Origin: Endotrypanum monterogeii
Taxonomy: Eukaryota; Euglenozoa; Kinetoplastea; Trypanosomatida; Trypanosomatidae
DNA length: 54,748 nt
NCBI GenBank assembly: GCA_000333855.2
Contig: CM007331.1
Location: 168,556-223,303, forward strand
Direction of reading: 5' to 3'
A program made the translations under genes and the position numbers. Position 1 is the stretch's first letter; every line of letters starts with the position of its first letter. Below, piece by piece: positions 28,306 to 40,050 of this stretch. Under the pieces are notes generated by a model. It searched no databases. It saw only the letters and a program-made list of their open reading frames with translations, and was not told the DNA's origin.

Positions 28306-29462
28306 CGCGACAGCGTTGGACCTAAACAGATTCTTTACTTTCTAGAGGTTTCTTACCATTGTCGTACTCATATATGCTATAGCGGATACATATTCGTGTC
28401 GTTGCTCCTGCAAATATATATATATATATATATAAATAAATATATATCTGGGGAATATTTCCCGTTATAGTTTTATTCTCAGCATTAGCTCCTACTCATT
28501 TTTTTTTTCACTCTTCTGCAGTACTACTTACGTGCTAATAGCGCAGGAGGGGGGATTGCGCTCCAACGACTCAGCGCGCATCGCTGAATAGCAAACCTAC
28601 AGCTTTCCTGTTTCATGCAACGGGGTCATCAAAACCCTCTTTTTTTTTCTGAAAATGTAGATGGCGTGTTGAGCTCATGTGGTGTGTGCATTTGCCTGTG
28701 TATGCATACATAAAGGGCAAACTCAAGACTTACCACCACAGCGCACTATATATATATATATATATATATGCGGTAATGAGTAGGATCCTTGGCGTGCTAC
28801 AAGGCTCCGAACATCCTCCACTTGTAAGCATAAATGATATGTCTTCTGTTCGAGGATCCAGCAGTATCCACTTTGCTTCCTTTCCCCCCCCCCCCATCAA
28901 CCCTCGTCTTTTTTCCCCTGTCCCTGGCGCGCGTGCATGAATGAAAAACTGAGAAGACTGTATAGCGCACTGTGGAACCACCGACCGCCGTTCGTTTTTT
29001 TTCTCCCTTCTCTCATTTACTCAGTCACCCGATTCCCGTGCTCGGCAGCTCTTATTTTTTTTTTTTTTTCGTTTTTTCTCCTACAGTCGTTATATATATA
29101 TATATATATATATTTGTGTGTAGTCCACCTCATCGGATCCACTCTCTTGGCGGTCCCTCTCGATCATTTGCTAGAGAGCCTCTCCCTCCCCCCCCCCGTC
29201 CCCTTCTCCCTTTGCAAGAGTGTGAGTGCTAGGGTTGTCTCGTGTTGCACTCGTCTTGCTGTCACCCGTCTTGTCTCCTCTGTTCGTATCGTTGCGGCGC
29301 TGATCTCCCCTTGTGTACAGTTGTAGTCTTTCACGCACACGCACTCCGTTTGTTGCCCCATTGATCTATTTTTTATTTTTATTTTTTTATTGTGTTGTGT
29401 TGCGAGCACGCACATCGTTGGGATCGCTACCGTATCGACTTCCACACAGTACAGGAGGAGCA
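28306..29462. other. 1.2 kb intergenic spacer
   Basis: This holds three TA microsatellites (28414-28447, 28746-28770, 29090-29114), a C run near 28882 and T-runs. No supported gene. The last part is the leader of the transporter gene. Confidence 0.45.
29366..29406 (+). promoter_or_regulatory. Putative trans-splice acceptor of ENT transporter gene
   Basis: A T-rich tract at 29366-29391 is followed by the first AG at 29405-29406, 56 bases before the ATG at 29463. This argues against the longer frame that begins at a GTG codon at 29313. Confidence 0.5.
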
Positions 29463-31067
29463 ATGCCCAGGTTACCGGAGGTGGCCATGATTGGCACGAG
29501 CGTTGTGGTTGGTGTCACCATGGTGATGGGCGTCCATGCGATCAACAGCGCCCCAAGTTTTATGCTTGATTATTACAAGTACCTCGCTGGCAGCCAAGGT
29601 GCAGAGTCGCGTTCACCCGTTTTTTGGCGGAACATCCTCAACTTCTACACAGTGGTCACCATGGTGGCGCAGGCAGTTCATGAGCCGACAAACCTGACCT
29701 CCTTTATGTGTCGCTTCTCACTGCTTTTTCGACTGGAGGTGAGCTGCATATTGATGATGATGGAGCTGCTCGTCATCCTTATCATGCCTCACACGCACAC
29801 GTCTGAGTACAGCGCGATTGTGGCGATTATGATCATGGCATACATCGGCGGTGCTGCGCGCGCCTACTTTGAGAACACCGGGTACGCTCTTTTCGGCCCA
29901 TGCCCACCAGTTGTGCTGACCGGCATGTTAATTGGATCGGCAGTTTCCGGGGCACTTATGTCGCTGATCCAAATTATATTGAGGGCGAGTATGGACGAGA
30001 CCTACGACTCCGTCTTGATGCAGTCCCTCATATACTTCTGTTTGGCGATGGCCACCATTTTCTTTACCGGAGTGCTCCTTGCAGTGCTATTGTACAATCC
30101 ATATGCACGGCAGTACGTTGCTGAGTTTCGTTCGAGCCGCAGCCCGTGGGCAAATATCTACCGCCGGCACCACGGCGTGAAGGGGGTATCTGGTGAAGAT
30201 GCGTCTGGCAGGCGCGGCGCCGGATCGCACGGCGGCACTAGTTCTGGTTACTTGGCTGACTCGGGCTCTGAGGAGGGAGATGTCAATATGCGGCTAGAGG
30301 TGGTCCCCGGCAATGTGGCGGCGTGCGATGCTCGGGTACACCACCAGCCCGACACCCTTTTTGACGACCGCGTCCTCCCCTGCATCGAGAATCGGGGGAC
30401 GAAGGTGGCTACCGGAGAAGGGACAGCGGGCTCTTCACATCAACAGGCGAGCCCCGCTCAGATGGAGGCCGGTGTCGTGTGCTCGACGAAAGGCGAGCTC
30501 GACGGAAATCTCAATGACTTCTGCGCCGGGGACAGACGAGACTTGACGACAGCGGAGCTGCTGCAGGAGGTGAGACTGTGGCCCGTCGTCAAGAAAATTT
30601 ACCCCATGATGATCGCGTGCTTCCTGACTTTCTGTGTTACATATCTCGTGTACCCAGGTATCATCCTCATTTCCGACCCCGAGGACGGAACCTTCACGAC
30701 CTTCGTGATGGCGGCCTTCAACTTCGCTGACCTCATCGGCCGTGTGTCGACTCTGTGGAGGCGCCTGTGGCCACCGAGGAAGGCGATCCTGATTGCCTCA
30801 ATTCTTCGGGTCCTATTGGTTCCTCTTCTGTTGCTGTGCGCGGCGCACACAATCCCATCGAAAGCGGCGGTTTACGTATTCACAGTTATTGCGGGTCTGT
30901 CGAACGGGTTCGTTGGGACTCTATCCATGGTGTACAGTCCCGATACCCCAGGCCTCTCCACCGACGGAGAGCGTGCCATGGCGGGGCAGCTGACAGGCGT
31001 GTGTCTGCTGGTTGGCTGCGCGGTGGGATCGCTCATCCAACTCGCTGAGGTTCTTCCTTTTAGCTAG
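29463..31067 (+). CDS. Equilibrative nucleoside/nucleobase transporter (ENT, SLC29 family)
   Basis: The protein has 534 residues from the ATG at 29463. About 11 membrane helices are visible: six before, and five after, a long hydrophilic cytosolic loop (about 220-360) rich in G, S and acidic residues, the layout of ENT proteins. Helix 1 carries the kinetoplastid ENT signature NSAPSFMLDYYKY. Helix 8 to loop RVSTLWRRLWPPRK and helix 10-11 NGFVGTLSMVYSP then AMAGQLTGVCLLVGCAVGS are strongly conserved in Leishmania and Trypanosoma NT transporters. These parasites cannot make purines and depend on such proton-coupled carriers at the plasma membrane. Whether this one prefers nucleosides or nucleobases cannot be read from the sequence. 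The first 50 codons upstream of the chosen start translate UTR-like sequence and are excluded. Confidence 0.92.
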   Translation: MPRLPEVAMIGTSVVVGVTMVMGVHAINSAPSFMLDYYKYLAGSQGAESRSPVFWRNILNFYTVVTMVAQAVHEPTNLTSFMCRFSLLFRLEVSCILMMMELLVILIMPHTHTSEYSAIVAIMIMAYIGGAARAYFENTGYALFGPCPPVVLTGMLIGSAVSGALMSLIQIILRASMDETYDSVLMQSLIYFCLAMATIFFTGVLLAVLLYNPYARQYVAEFRSSRSPWANIYRRHHGVKGVSGEDASGRRGAGSHGGTSSGYLADSGSEEGDVNMRLEVVPGNVAACDARVHHQPDTLFDDRVLPCIENRGTKVATGEGTAGSSHQQASPAQMEAGVVCSTKGELDGNLNDFCAGDRRDLTTAELLQEVRLWPVVKKIYPMMIACFLTFCVTYLVYPGIILISDPEDGTFTTFVMAAFNFADLIGRVSTLWRRLWPPRKAILIASILRVLLVPLLLLCAAHTIPSKAAVYVFTVIAGLSNGFVGTLSMVYSPDTPGLSTDGERAMAGQLTGVCLLVGCAVGSLIQLAEVLPFS

Positions 31068-31634
31068 GCGACATCGCAGTATGCCTCTCTTCGTTCCTCT
31101 TGATGAGCTTATTTCCTCCCCACAAAGTGCGGGTGCCGGTAAAAAAAAAAAAGAAGACGAGAGAAGCACTTGATTGCTTTCCATTTTTTGTTTTTAGTGC
31201 GCTAGGATACACACACGCACACCCTTCTCTTCCTTTCCCCTTCTACTTCCTTCCTCCCGTGTCTGGACTCGTGAGGTTCTTTTCTCCGAAGGTCGGTCGA
31301 TGTGCCCCTCGTCTTTTTTCCGTTGCTCTGCCGTCTGCGCTCGTTTCTGCTGAATTGTGAAGGTGACGGCATCACGAAAGAATGCAACTCCCCTAACGAG
31401 CGCGTACGCGATTCCTTTTTTTTTTTTCAACTTGCCTTTGATGGACAGGAGCGCGTGTGCACACACAGACGGAAATGAAAAAGAGGACATCGTGACGGAA
31501 AGAGACAGATATCTGACTCGCGACCAGCAGAAAAAGAAGATGGGGTGGGGCTGCAGTTGCAGAGGAAGCCGCAACGGCGGTTCTTCCTCTTCCTTTCCCC
31601 CAACCTTTATATATATATATATATATATATATAT

Positions 31635-32100
31635 NNNNNNNNNNNNNNNNNNNNNNNNNNNNNNNNNNNNNNNNNNNNNNNNNNNNNNNNNNNNNNNNNN
31701 NNNNNNNNNNNNNNNNNNNNNNNNNNNNNNNNNNNNNNNNNNNNNNNNNNNNNNNNNNNNNNNNNNNNNNNNNNNNNNNNNNNNNNNNNNNNNNNNNNNN
31801 NNNNNNNNNNNNNNNNNNNNNNNNNNNNNNNNNNNNNNNNNNNNNNNNNNNNNNNNNNNNNNNNNNNNNNNNNNNNNNNNNNNNNNNNNNNNNNNNNNNN
31901 NNNNNNNNNNNNNNNNNNNNNNNNNNNNNNNNNNNNNNNNNNNNNNNNNNNNNNNNNNNNNNNNNNNNNNNNNNNNNNNNNNNNNNNNNNNNNNNNNNNN
32001 NNNNNNNNNNNNNNNNNNNNNNNNNNNNNNNNNNNNNNNNNNNNNNNNNNNNNNNNNNNNNNNNNNNNNNNNNNNNNNNNNNNNNNNNNNNNNNNNNNNN
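31635..32100. other. Assembly gap, 466 N
   Basis: The run of N is entered from a (TA)n tract (31608-31634), and (TA)n resumes shortly after it (32113-32138). Open frames that read through the N are artefacts. Confidence 0.95.
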
Positions 32101-35100
32101 TTCCCTACCTTACTATATATATATATATATATATATATCCCTAAATAAATTCGATAACGTCTTGCTCGTTTTTGTTGTGTACAAGGGCTCTTTTTTTATT
32201 TTTTAAACTTTATTTGTGGCCATTTTAGCCTTTATCTTTTTTTTTTTTCTAGGACTTTCTTACTTTCTCATGTTCTTTTAATGCTCGTTTTTTTTTTTTT
32301 CACGGTGGAACCCACCTCTTTCTCCCCACTCTCGCCCGCTCTGCGTTGTTTTTCTTGACGTCAACTTTTCTCACCGTCAATGATATACGAGACAAACAAA
32401 AACGAAATGACTGAAGAAGAATATAAATGCGTAAAGAGAGGGGAACGGAAACATATGGTCTTGGTGGTATCGTCCCTATAGAGGAAGACGAACAACTTCT
32501 CGCTACATGAAAAAAAAAATTCTTTGCCTGGTTTGTGTGGGCACTGAACTGCGGCGAGTAAGGAAGGCGACACTGCCTCCAAGAGGGACGTATATTGATC
32601 CATCAAGCAGCTCCCAAGAAAGGTCTACGGTTTACGAGAGGGGCGTGTGTATATATATTCTCATTTTTTTTTCCTCTTCGAGTCCGCGTCAGGGGTTACG
32701 CATGGAGCGCTCCACTTGACCCCCTATCCCACCCGTTTGTGTTAGCTTTATGTATTTTTTTTACCTTTTCGATAGCGAGGGTAGGGTAGCCTTAGTGTAC
32801 GGTGCGTCTGGGAAGGCGCGATTGTCTCCCCCATTCGCTGCCGTAGCCACAGCAGAACTGCATCTCCCCTGCAACACTGAAATTTAGTCTGGTGGTCTCA
32901 GGGTCACGCACCTGCGACTCAGGGGGGGGTCAGCGTCACTTATCGTCTATCGCCCTTCGCGGCTGAGTAGTGGATGGTGGTGGGTCGACGGAATCTATAA
33001 GCGCTGGGCGTGCCTGGACCCACCGTATGGTGGGCGATATTTGCAACTGTTCAAGTGTGTTCTGCCGACCCGGTGGGGTTGTACCACGTTGGCGATGAAG
33101 AGTGCGTTGTATTTGATGGATACACAGCGTGGTTATTCAGCAAGATGGTCGTGTTCGAGGCTGAGGCTGAAGTTGCTTTCCTCAGATAACTGAGGCAGCA
33201 TATATGCAGCGTGTGTACTGCTGCTTAGAAGTACATGATGCACCTCTGACTAATCACCCCTAAAAGTGTGTGCGTGTGTGGGGATCTAAGTTGTAGAGAG
33301 AGGAGGAAGCTGCGCAAGTTCACACTTTGTCGTTATTTTTCTCTTGCCTCACACACCTCCTCCTCTCTCTTTTTTTTCTCTCCCCCCCCCCGCTCATTTC
33401 CCAACCCGTCGGCTTGTCTGGGCAGTATTCGCACATCTTTTGTGCGTGAAAAGCAGTGCCCTCATTCATGTGAAGGACTACGCGCTCGTGACTAACCCTT
33501 CCCCCCCTCCTCCTAGAAGCTAGCGTTGTCTGTGTCTTGCTCGTCTGCTGTTCTATCCGAACATCTGGACTGTTGCATGATCCCTTCAGAGGTGCCCTGT
33601 TTCTTCCCACCTCCCTCTCCCCTCTGTCTCTGGGCCCCACGCCGTCTACTCGTCTACTTCCTTCTACCCCCTCTTTCGCTACTATCCCCGCGGGTATCTC
33701 AAATGTCTTGTTTGTTTCCGGTCTCACAAGTGTCTCCTTCCTGTTATAGCCTAGTCGTGTGTGCCTGCGTTCATTAACGCCTGCGCACGTATCTATCTAT
33801 TTATATATACATATAATCAAATGTTTGACTGAACGCATTTTGTCTGAGTATAGAAGTAAAAGGACAGGTGAACGGAACGTTCAACTAAAAAAAAAAAAAG
33901 AAGTTTATACATACACGGAAAAAAAAAAAAGGATTCCCCCCCCTCCCCCCCTCCTCCAGCCATCTCGATATCACCAAGCATCAGCCCGCACTCGCCCACA
34001 CGCAGAGAGTGTGTTTCGGTGTCTACCACACCACATAGTTTTACTTCTCCACGATTGCGAAGACTCTTCTACCGCCTTAAAATTTTCTTTTTTTTTTTTG
34101 ATCCCCCTCGTTTTTTCTTCCCTCACTCCTTCCCGCGTGTGTATTGCCTAAGTCACGTTTAACCGAAGTGTAAGTGACACTCACTAAAGTGAGGTCTCAG
34201 AAAATTTGATATTTTCTCCCGTAATAAAGGGAAGGTGTGTGTGTGTGTGTGTGTGTGTGTGCGCACAACAAGAGCTGCAGCAGTCCCACCAAGACGCACT
34301 TTGGCATCGCATTTTCTGCCTTGACTTTGATTCGAAGCGGTGCTGAGCATAATCCCCCTACTTTCACACACACGCTTACGCACATACACACAGCAAGGGA
34401 TACCTTTGATCTGACACACTTCCTTCCCCTCTTTACCTTTTCTGGGTGGTCAACACCGCTCCGTGCGTGTATGTGTATGCATATCATATAGGCATAGGAC
34501 AAGGGAAGTGCAGGCACGCTCTTTTCTACTGGCTTTTGTTCTTCACACACCTCGATCTGTGTACACACTGTTCTGTGTGTCGTATTAAGCGGACAGGCTG
34601 GCGAGGGTGGGGGAAGGAGACCGCGCTCACCTTTTTCTCTTTTTTTTTTTTTTCTGCGTGCGTGCGTGCGTGTGTGTGTGTGTGTATGTGTGTGTGGGGG
34701 GAGGAGGGGCGTTTCTGTACACATCTGTGCTGCTTCGCCGTCTTGAACATCAAGCAGACACGGTACTACACTCACATACTTTTATAGCTTCGTGCGTGCA
34801 TGCGTGCGCCACTCTTGGGAAACTAACAGTGAGCTTCCTGAGGTGTGTTTCGGCTGCTCCGCACAAAGCTCAAAGGAGAAGGAAAACACAAAAAAAAATA
34901 ATATAACACATATAAAAAAAGGGGGTGGGGGCAAAGGATCTTTTTTTTTTAAATGCGGATTGGTGGCGGTATACTTTTAGGCCCCCGTGTCTACACAGCA
35001 AAGAGGTCAAGGATTCACTTCTTGTTGCGCGATCGACTTTGCGGGGTCGGGTTCAGTCAGCGGAAGTGCTCGCCGAAATTTCCAACACAACTCTTTTCTT

Positions 35101-35379
35101 TTGACACGGACTGTGTGCCCGCGCTTCACCTGCCACGGTTCTCGGCGCCAGCGTCTTCGCCAAGCTGCACGGTATTAACATCTGCATTGTCGTCGCCGCC
35201 CTCCTCCTCACGATCTCCAGTGACAACATTCTGGGGGTACAATCGACGCGGTGCGACGGGCTCCCTTCGGTGGCTCCATCGCTCTCTTCTGATTTTTTCG
35301 CATCACCACACGCACAGCTATTTTGCTGCTTCCCCGTTTTATTTATCGAGTCCTCGTCATTGCTCACCCTTTGGCGTAC

Positions 35380-35419
35380 TTGCTCCCACCCGTCCTTGTC
35401 TGGCTTCTGTCGTATCGAG
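35380..35419 (+). promoter_or_regulatory. Putative trans-splice acceptor of Tex-like gene
   Basis: A C/T-rich stretch (about 35372-35410) ends in AG at 35418-35419, 52 bases before the preferred ATG at 35472. Other AGs lie further upstream in the same C/T-rich leader. Confidence 0.4.
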
Positions 35420-35471
35420 TAGGGCACCTGCATCACCACTCGTATCCGTTCTCTCTGCCGAGGAGGTGGAC

Positions 35472-38400
35472 ATGAGTGCCAAGGCAGACAGCGCGTCGCC
35501 GCCAACGCGAGCGAGGAAGACTCCAGCTGCGCGCAAGGCCTCGACGACAACCGGGAAGCGGAAGTACACCCGACGGGCCAGTAATACGGCATCGGCTGCG
35601 GGGGGCACTCCAGTAGATGACACCGCCGTAGGTGTATGGTCATCGAGCTCCGCGGTTTCCGCTGTCGATGAGACTCATCGCCCGCTTACAGGGGGGAGCG
35701 GCAACGATGCATCGGGTAAGGTTGCGCATGATGTCCGCAAGGAAGAGGGGGAAGAAGAGGGGGAGGGGGAGGGGGAGGAGACCTACAATGAGCAGTACGA
35801 GCTGTCTCCCGAGGAAATTTATCGGCAGACAAGTGCACGTCTGATGCTTCCGCTTCAGGCTGTTCGATATGTGCTGACACAGGCGAAAGAGGGTGCCACC
35901 GTCCCCTTCCTGGCGCGGTATCGGCGGGGCGAGACTGGCCGCATGGACGAGACGCAACTGCGACTCGTCATGGATACCGCCAAGGAGGTCGCTGAAGTGC
36001 ATCGCCGCTGTCAATTCATGCTACGGAGTTTGGAGGGCCGCAGCTTGCTGACGCCGGCGCTCCGCAGGACTTTCGAGTCTATGACACACATAAGCCAGCT
36101 CGAAGATGCATGGGAACCGTACAAGGAGCGTCGGACAAGTCTTGCTTCTAGAGGCCGCGCTGCAGGTTTGGGCCCGTACGCTGCGGCTGTTCTCAGCTTC
36201 AACCCTGAAGATCCCGAGTGCAAGGCGCGCCTCGACGAGTTGAGTGCAGTGGTGCGCCGCACGGAGGATGGGGAACGGCTGCTGACCGCGATCATTGCAG
36301 AGGATGTGCAGCGAAGCGAAGAGCTGCGGCGCCGGCTTAGCGAGTACTGCCGTCACACGGCGCGACTATCGTCCACGATGATGGCGAAGCCGCGCAAGAA
36401 GGTGGCAAAGGAGCTCCACAAGGAGAGCTTCGAGGCGCTGCGCAAGCACTTTGCATTCTATGACAACAAGTCGTGGTCGGTTCAGCGAGTGGCGGCGCAC
36501 GTTGTGTTGGCGCTGCAGCGTGGTGAGGCGAAGGGGGCACTGAAAATAGACATGACAACCGGTTCCAAAAGCCATGGAGTGTTTATGCATACAGTCCGCC
36601 AGCAGTACCCTGGCCTGAGTCGGCTGCTGCCATTGTCGTCGTCCTCCTCGTCCGAGGGTGCTGGGGGCTGCGCCGCCTCCGCCACCTCTGTTTTTGGTGA
36701 TGTGAAATATGCACGCAAGGTTGTACAGGATGGCTTGCAGGTCGCCTACGATCACCTCATCAAGCAAACACACTTCTCGATTCGTAGGGACTTGAAGAAG
36801 AGTGCTGAGCAGGAGGCTATCGTTGTGTTTGCGCACAACCTGCATCATATGCTGCTTCAGCGACCTCTTTCCCACTCACGTATATTGGCGATGGATCCTG
36901 GCTTGGCGAATGGCGTGAAATGCGTGGCGCTCGACGAGCACGGTGTGGTAGAAACATTTTTTACCTGCACACTCATGGATGAGCAGAAGATGCGGCGCTA
37001 CATCACTCAAGTGGTCGAGTCGAAAACGTTGAACAAAATTGTGATTGGCAACGGCACAGCGTCTGGCCGTGTCACAGAGCTGATCGCAGACATTATTAAG
37101 CAGCGGCAGTGGGCGGATGTGGAGTTTGCTATCGTGAGCGAGGCGGGCGCGAGCGTCTACTCGGTCTCGGATATTGCGAAGGAGGAGTTCCCTGATCTGG
37201 ACGTCATGTACCGTGGTGCAGTGAGCATCGGCCGCCGTGTGCTGGACCCGCTAAGCGAGTTGGTGAAGATTCCGGTGCGCAGCATGGGTATTGGCATGTA
37301 CCAGCACGACGTCAACGAGAAGGAGCTGATGAGGGAATTAAACTTTGTGCTAGGGTCTTGCGTCGCCAAGGTCGGTGTCAACGCATCCAGCGCAAACCGC
37401 TGCGTCATGGAGAGGGTTCCCGGCATCAACAAGAGAGTCGTGGACCAGATTGTGCTGGCACGTCACGCCAAGAAGCTTCATAGTCGTGAGGACCTGCGGC
37501 GGGTGCCAGCCATGACCGAGAGCGTCTACCAGCAGATCGCAGGATTTTTCCGTTTCCCCAATTCGCCAGAGCCACTAGACAACACGAATATCCACCCTGA
37601 GTCGTACCCGCTGGTGCGGCGACTTGCGGCTCTGTACATGAAAGGTGAGCTGGGGGCTGAAAGGGTTGGGTGCGATAGCCAAGGGGAGGCTTGTGGTGAT
37701 GCGCTTGTGGCGCTCAGCGACGCACGTGTCCGCCAGCAGGTCGCCCAGCAGCTAGAGCGCATGTCTCCGGCACAGCTCGCTGATCTGGCGTCAAGTAGGT
37801 TGTGCTGTAGCGTAGAAACACTGGAGCTGCTACGCCAGGAGTTGCTTCACCCGGCATTGGATCCGCGTGCTTCGCTGCTGCACGCGGGGCTACTGCGTCG
37901 CGAGGTGTGCAACGTGAAAGATCTCCGTCCGGGCCAGCTGCTCTCAGGTGTTGTGCAGAGCGTCACGATGTTCGGTGCTTTTGTGGACTGCGGACTGCAC
38001 GACTCCGTGCTTTTGCGCGGTGACGGCGTGGATGCGCTTCAGGTGGGGATGTACCTAGACCAGCGTATTCGCTTCGACTCCCTCGACCACTTGAGCCGCC
38101 CGCGTGTATTTCTGGTACGCGCCGTTGCTGCTGCTTCATCGACCTCTGGCACGGGCGTCGGTGACGCCAGGGCGGGTGCGACGTCGACTGCCCCTCGTCG
38201 ACTTCGGCTGGAGGCCGAGGACATCCTCTCCAGCGATGGTCAAGGATACATCAGTCAAAGCGAGCCAGACACGCACCTTTACGACTCGCTGGCGACGGAT
38301 GCGGAGGAGGTAACGGCATCGATTCCTACCCTGACGGCGCGGGTGATGCAGGAGCGCAAGCGCCGCGCTGAGGAAGCACTCAGTAGTGCCAGTGGCACCT

Positions 38401-38753
38401 CAGCGCTGGCTGCGTTGAGGGCTGGGGTAGACAGCCAGACAGCTTTGGTATCTCGCGCTGCCCTTTTCCATCCACCAGCGACGAAGCGAGCCCGATCGGA
38501 GCCTGGTGAGAAGGAAGCCCTGCGTCGCGTACAGCACCGAGTAGAGGCCGTTGCTGATGCCTCTGCGGCCGCTGCCTCACGTGCTACTCCGTCCCTCCCC
38601 TCTTCACCATCTCAAAGTACGAAACATGTTGTAAAAAAAATTACGGCGAGTACTTCCCAGGCCTCCAAATCGACTCCCCCGCGAGGAGACGCCGCGGGTG
38701 TCAGTGACCCATGTCGCAACACCGGAGACACCAGTGATACATTTCTATTTTAA
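35472..38753 (+). CDS. Tex/SRBD1-type S1 RNA-binding protein
   Basis: The protein has 1093 residues from the ATG at 35472. The frame runs back to an ATG at 34953, but the extra 173 residues are C/T-derived (S, P, F, H) and look like translated leader. Domain order matches bacterial Tex and animal SRBD1: a basic low-complexity head (KRKYTRR), an acidic GE-rich stretch near 95, the Tex N-terminal helical region from about 118 (VPFLARYRRGETG), a YqgF-like RNase H fold from about 470 (ILAMDPGLANGVK), a helix-hairpin-helix region at about 645-695 (VPGINKRVV), and an S1 OB fold at about 821-890 (SGVVQSVTMFGAFVDCGL). The C-terminal 150 residues are disordered. Tex proteins bind nucleic acid and relate structurally to the elongation factor Spt6; a nuclear role in transcription or RNA handling is likely but unproven in trypanosomatids. 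Confidence 0.92.
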   Translation: MSAKADSASPPTRARKTPAARKASTTTGKRKYTRRASNTASAAGGTPVDDTAVGVWSSSSAVSAVDETHRPLTGGSGNDASGKVAHDVRKEEGEEEGEGEGEETYNEQYELSPEEIYRQTSARLMLPLQAVRYVLTQAKEGATVPFLARYRRGETGRMDETQLRLVMDTAKEVAEVHRRCQFMLRSLEGRSLLTPALRRTFESMTHISQLEDAWEPYKERRTSLASRGRAAGLGPYAAAVLSFNPEDPECKARLDELSAVVRRTEDGERLLTAIIAEDVQRSEELRRRLSEYCRHTARLSSTMMAKPRKKVAKELHKESFEALRKHFAFYDNKSWSVQRVAAHVVLALQRGEAKGALKIDMTTGSKSHGVFMHTVRQQYPGLSRLLPLSSSSSSEGAGGCAASATSVFGDVKYARKVVQDGLQVAYDHLIKQTHFSIRRDLKKSAEQEAIVVFAHNLHHMLLQRPLSHSRILAMDPGLANGVKCVALDEHGVVETFFTCTLMDEQKMRRYITQVVESKTLNKIVIGNGTASGRVTELIADIIKQRQWADVEFAIVSEAGASVYSVSDIAKEEFPDLDVMYRGAVSIGRRVLDPLSELVKIPVRSMGIGMYQHDVNEKELMRELNFVLGSCVAKVGVNASSANRCVMERVPGINKRVVDQIVLARHAKKLHSREDLRRVPAMTESVYQQIAGFFRFPNSPEPLDNTNIHPESYPLVRRLAALYMKGELGAERVGCDSQGEACGDALVALSDARVRQQVAQQLERMSPAQLADLASSRLCCSVETLELLRQELLHPALDPRASLLHAGLLRREVCNVKDLRPGQLLSGVVQSVTMFGAFVDCGLHDSVLLRGDGVDALQVGMYLDQRIRFDSLDHLSRPRVFLVRAVAAASSTSGTGVGDARAGATSTAPRRLRLEAEDILSSDGQGYISQSEPDTHLYDSLATDAEEVTASIPTLTARVMQERKRRAEEALSSASGTSALAALRAGVDSQTALVSRAALFHPPATKRARSEPGEKEALRRVQHRVEAVADASAAAASRATPSLPSSPSQSTKHVVKKITASTSQASKSTPPRGDAAGVSDPCRNTGDTSDTFLF

Positions 38754-40050
38754 GACATGATTCCTAGCGATGTGTGCTGCCGGGTCTCACGTTTATCGTC
38801 TGTGTGTTCGTGTGCAGTGTGTCTGTGATTGCGCGGCTGCAGATGTTCTGTTGCCACTTCTGCGAAGGGCTACGGGTCAGGGACTCCGGGGGGGGGTAGC
38901 AGTGTGTATCTTGATGTCTCTTTATTCGGACATGTTATCGAAGTCAAAAGACTGGCCCTGCGGCACGGGGTGGAGATCTGTCCGCTCCTCTCCCCCTTTT
39001 TTTTTTTAATTTCCTTTCCCACTCCCACTGGGTCTGTTTTTTTTTTTCCCTACCTATACCTCCCCCTCCCCAGTCTGCCTCCAAGGTGGTGCGGGACGAG
39101 GAGTGATGAGCCGGATGGAGAGGGGCAGCTGCACGCGTCGAGGAAAAACCCGTCACCTTCATCGCTAGACAGGCCAGCTGAAATGCGGGTGTCGTTGCTT
39201 CTCGACCTCCATTATGAGGATCTCTTCTCAACCTTTTTTTTTTGGGGGGGGGGAAGGCGCAGCTCTTCACAACCAACAAGGTGGTCATGGGTCTGGAGCT
39301 AAGGAGCAGTGGTGAAGGCGAGGGAACATTAGTGAGTTGTCTCCAGCTGTATGTGGCAGCAGTACTGATCTCACTTTTCTTCTTTTGATGGTTTTGACGT
39401 CTTCCATTGCATGTTACGGAGGTGTTCACTTCCCCCTTTTTTTTTATCTCTCTCTCTTTCTTGCCCGCTGCTTTTTTTGGTTCTCTGTTTCTTTTCTGTC
39501 GCGCGCGCCTCTGTAATCACCATCTCATGTATTTCCTCTTTGCGTGTGGCACAGTGGGGAGGGGGGAGGGGGTAGGCGACTTCCTTCGTGCCGTGAGACG
39601 GGGGTGCCTGTTTTTTTTTTTTTTGCAGAGAATCCCTAACCTCTGTCGTACTCGTAGCACAGCTACCTTTTCACAGAAAGGACATATGCTCAGACAAGTC
39701 CTTGCGTTTGCGTTCCTCATCATTCCGCACACGCACCTCGGCCCGAAGCGTTTCGTCGTTCTGTGTTGAGGAGCGGACTGCCACGCTACAAATCCAGGGC
39801 AGCCTCTCTCTGCGTGTCCGTGTGTCTGACTTCTTCTTCAGTGCCTCATCACCCTCAACTGCCTCCAATCGCCAACCTTTTCCTTGCTTTCTGTTTTCTC
39901 ATTTCCGTCGTCAGAGTTGTATTGCGCCCCCAAACATTCTTCACGTGTGCGCGTGTGTGTATACGCGTGAGTTATCAGCAACAACAAAAGGGGGAGCGTA
40001 TACGCTGAAGTACCCCGTCATGCACAAGGCCCATTGCACATCCCCCCCCC

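Larger units (their letters stand above)
31068..35471. other. 4.4 kb intergenic spacer including assembly gap
   Basis: This contains (TA)n on both sides of a run of N (31635-32100), (GT)n at 34235-34262, GTGC/GT repeat at 34655-34696, and A/T homopolymers. The stretch 32780-33250 is more complex, balanced in base composition and free of microsatellites, but no gene or RNA family was recognised. The last 500 bases (34950-35471) stay open in frame with the next gene but read like a C/T-rich leader. Confidence 0.4.

Noticed and set aside
29313..29462. N-terminal extension of the ENT transporter
   Set aside because: Begins at GTG and translates T-rich leader; the splice acceptor and ATG at 29463 fit better.
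31357..32148. Open frames that read through the N run
   Set aside because: Artefact of treating N as coding; both ends are TA repeats.
34953..35471. 173-residue N-terminal extension of the Tex-like protein
   Set aside because: Rich in S, P, F and H as expected from C/T-rich leader DNA, and an AG with a good pyrimidine tract lies just before the ATG at 35472. It begins with a real ATG, so it is not fully excluded.
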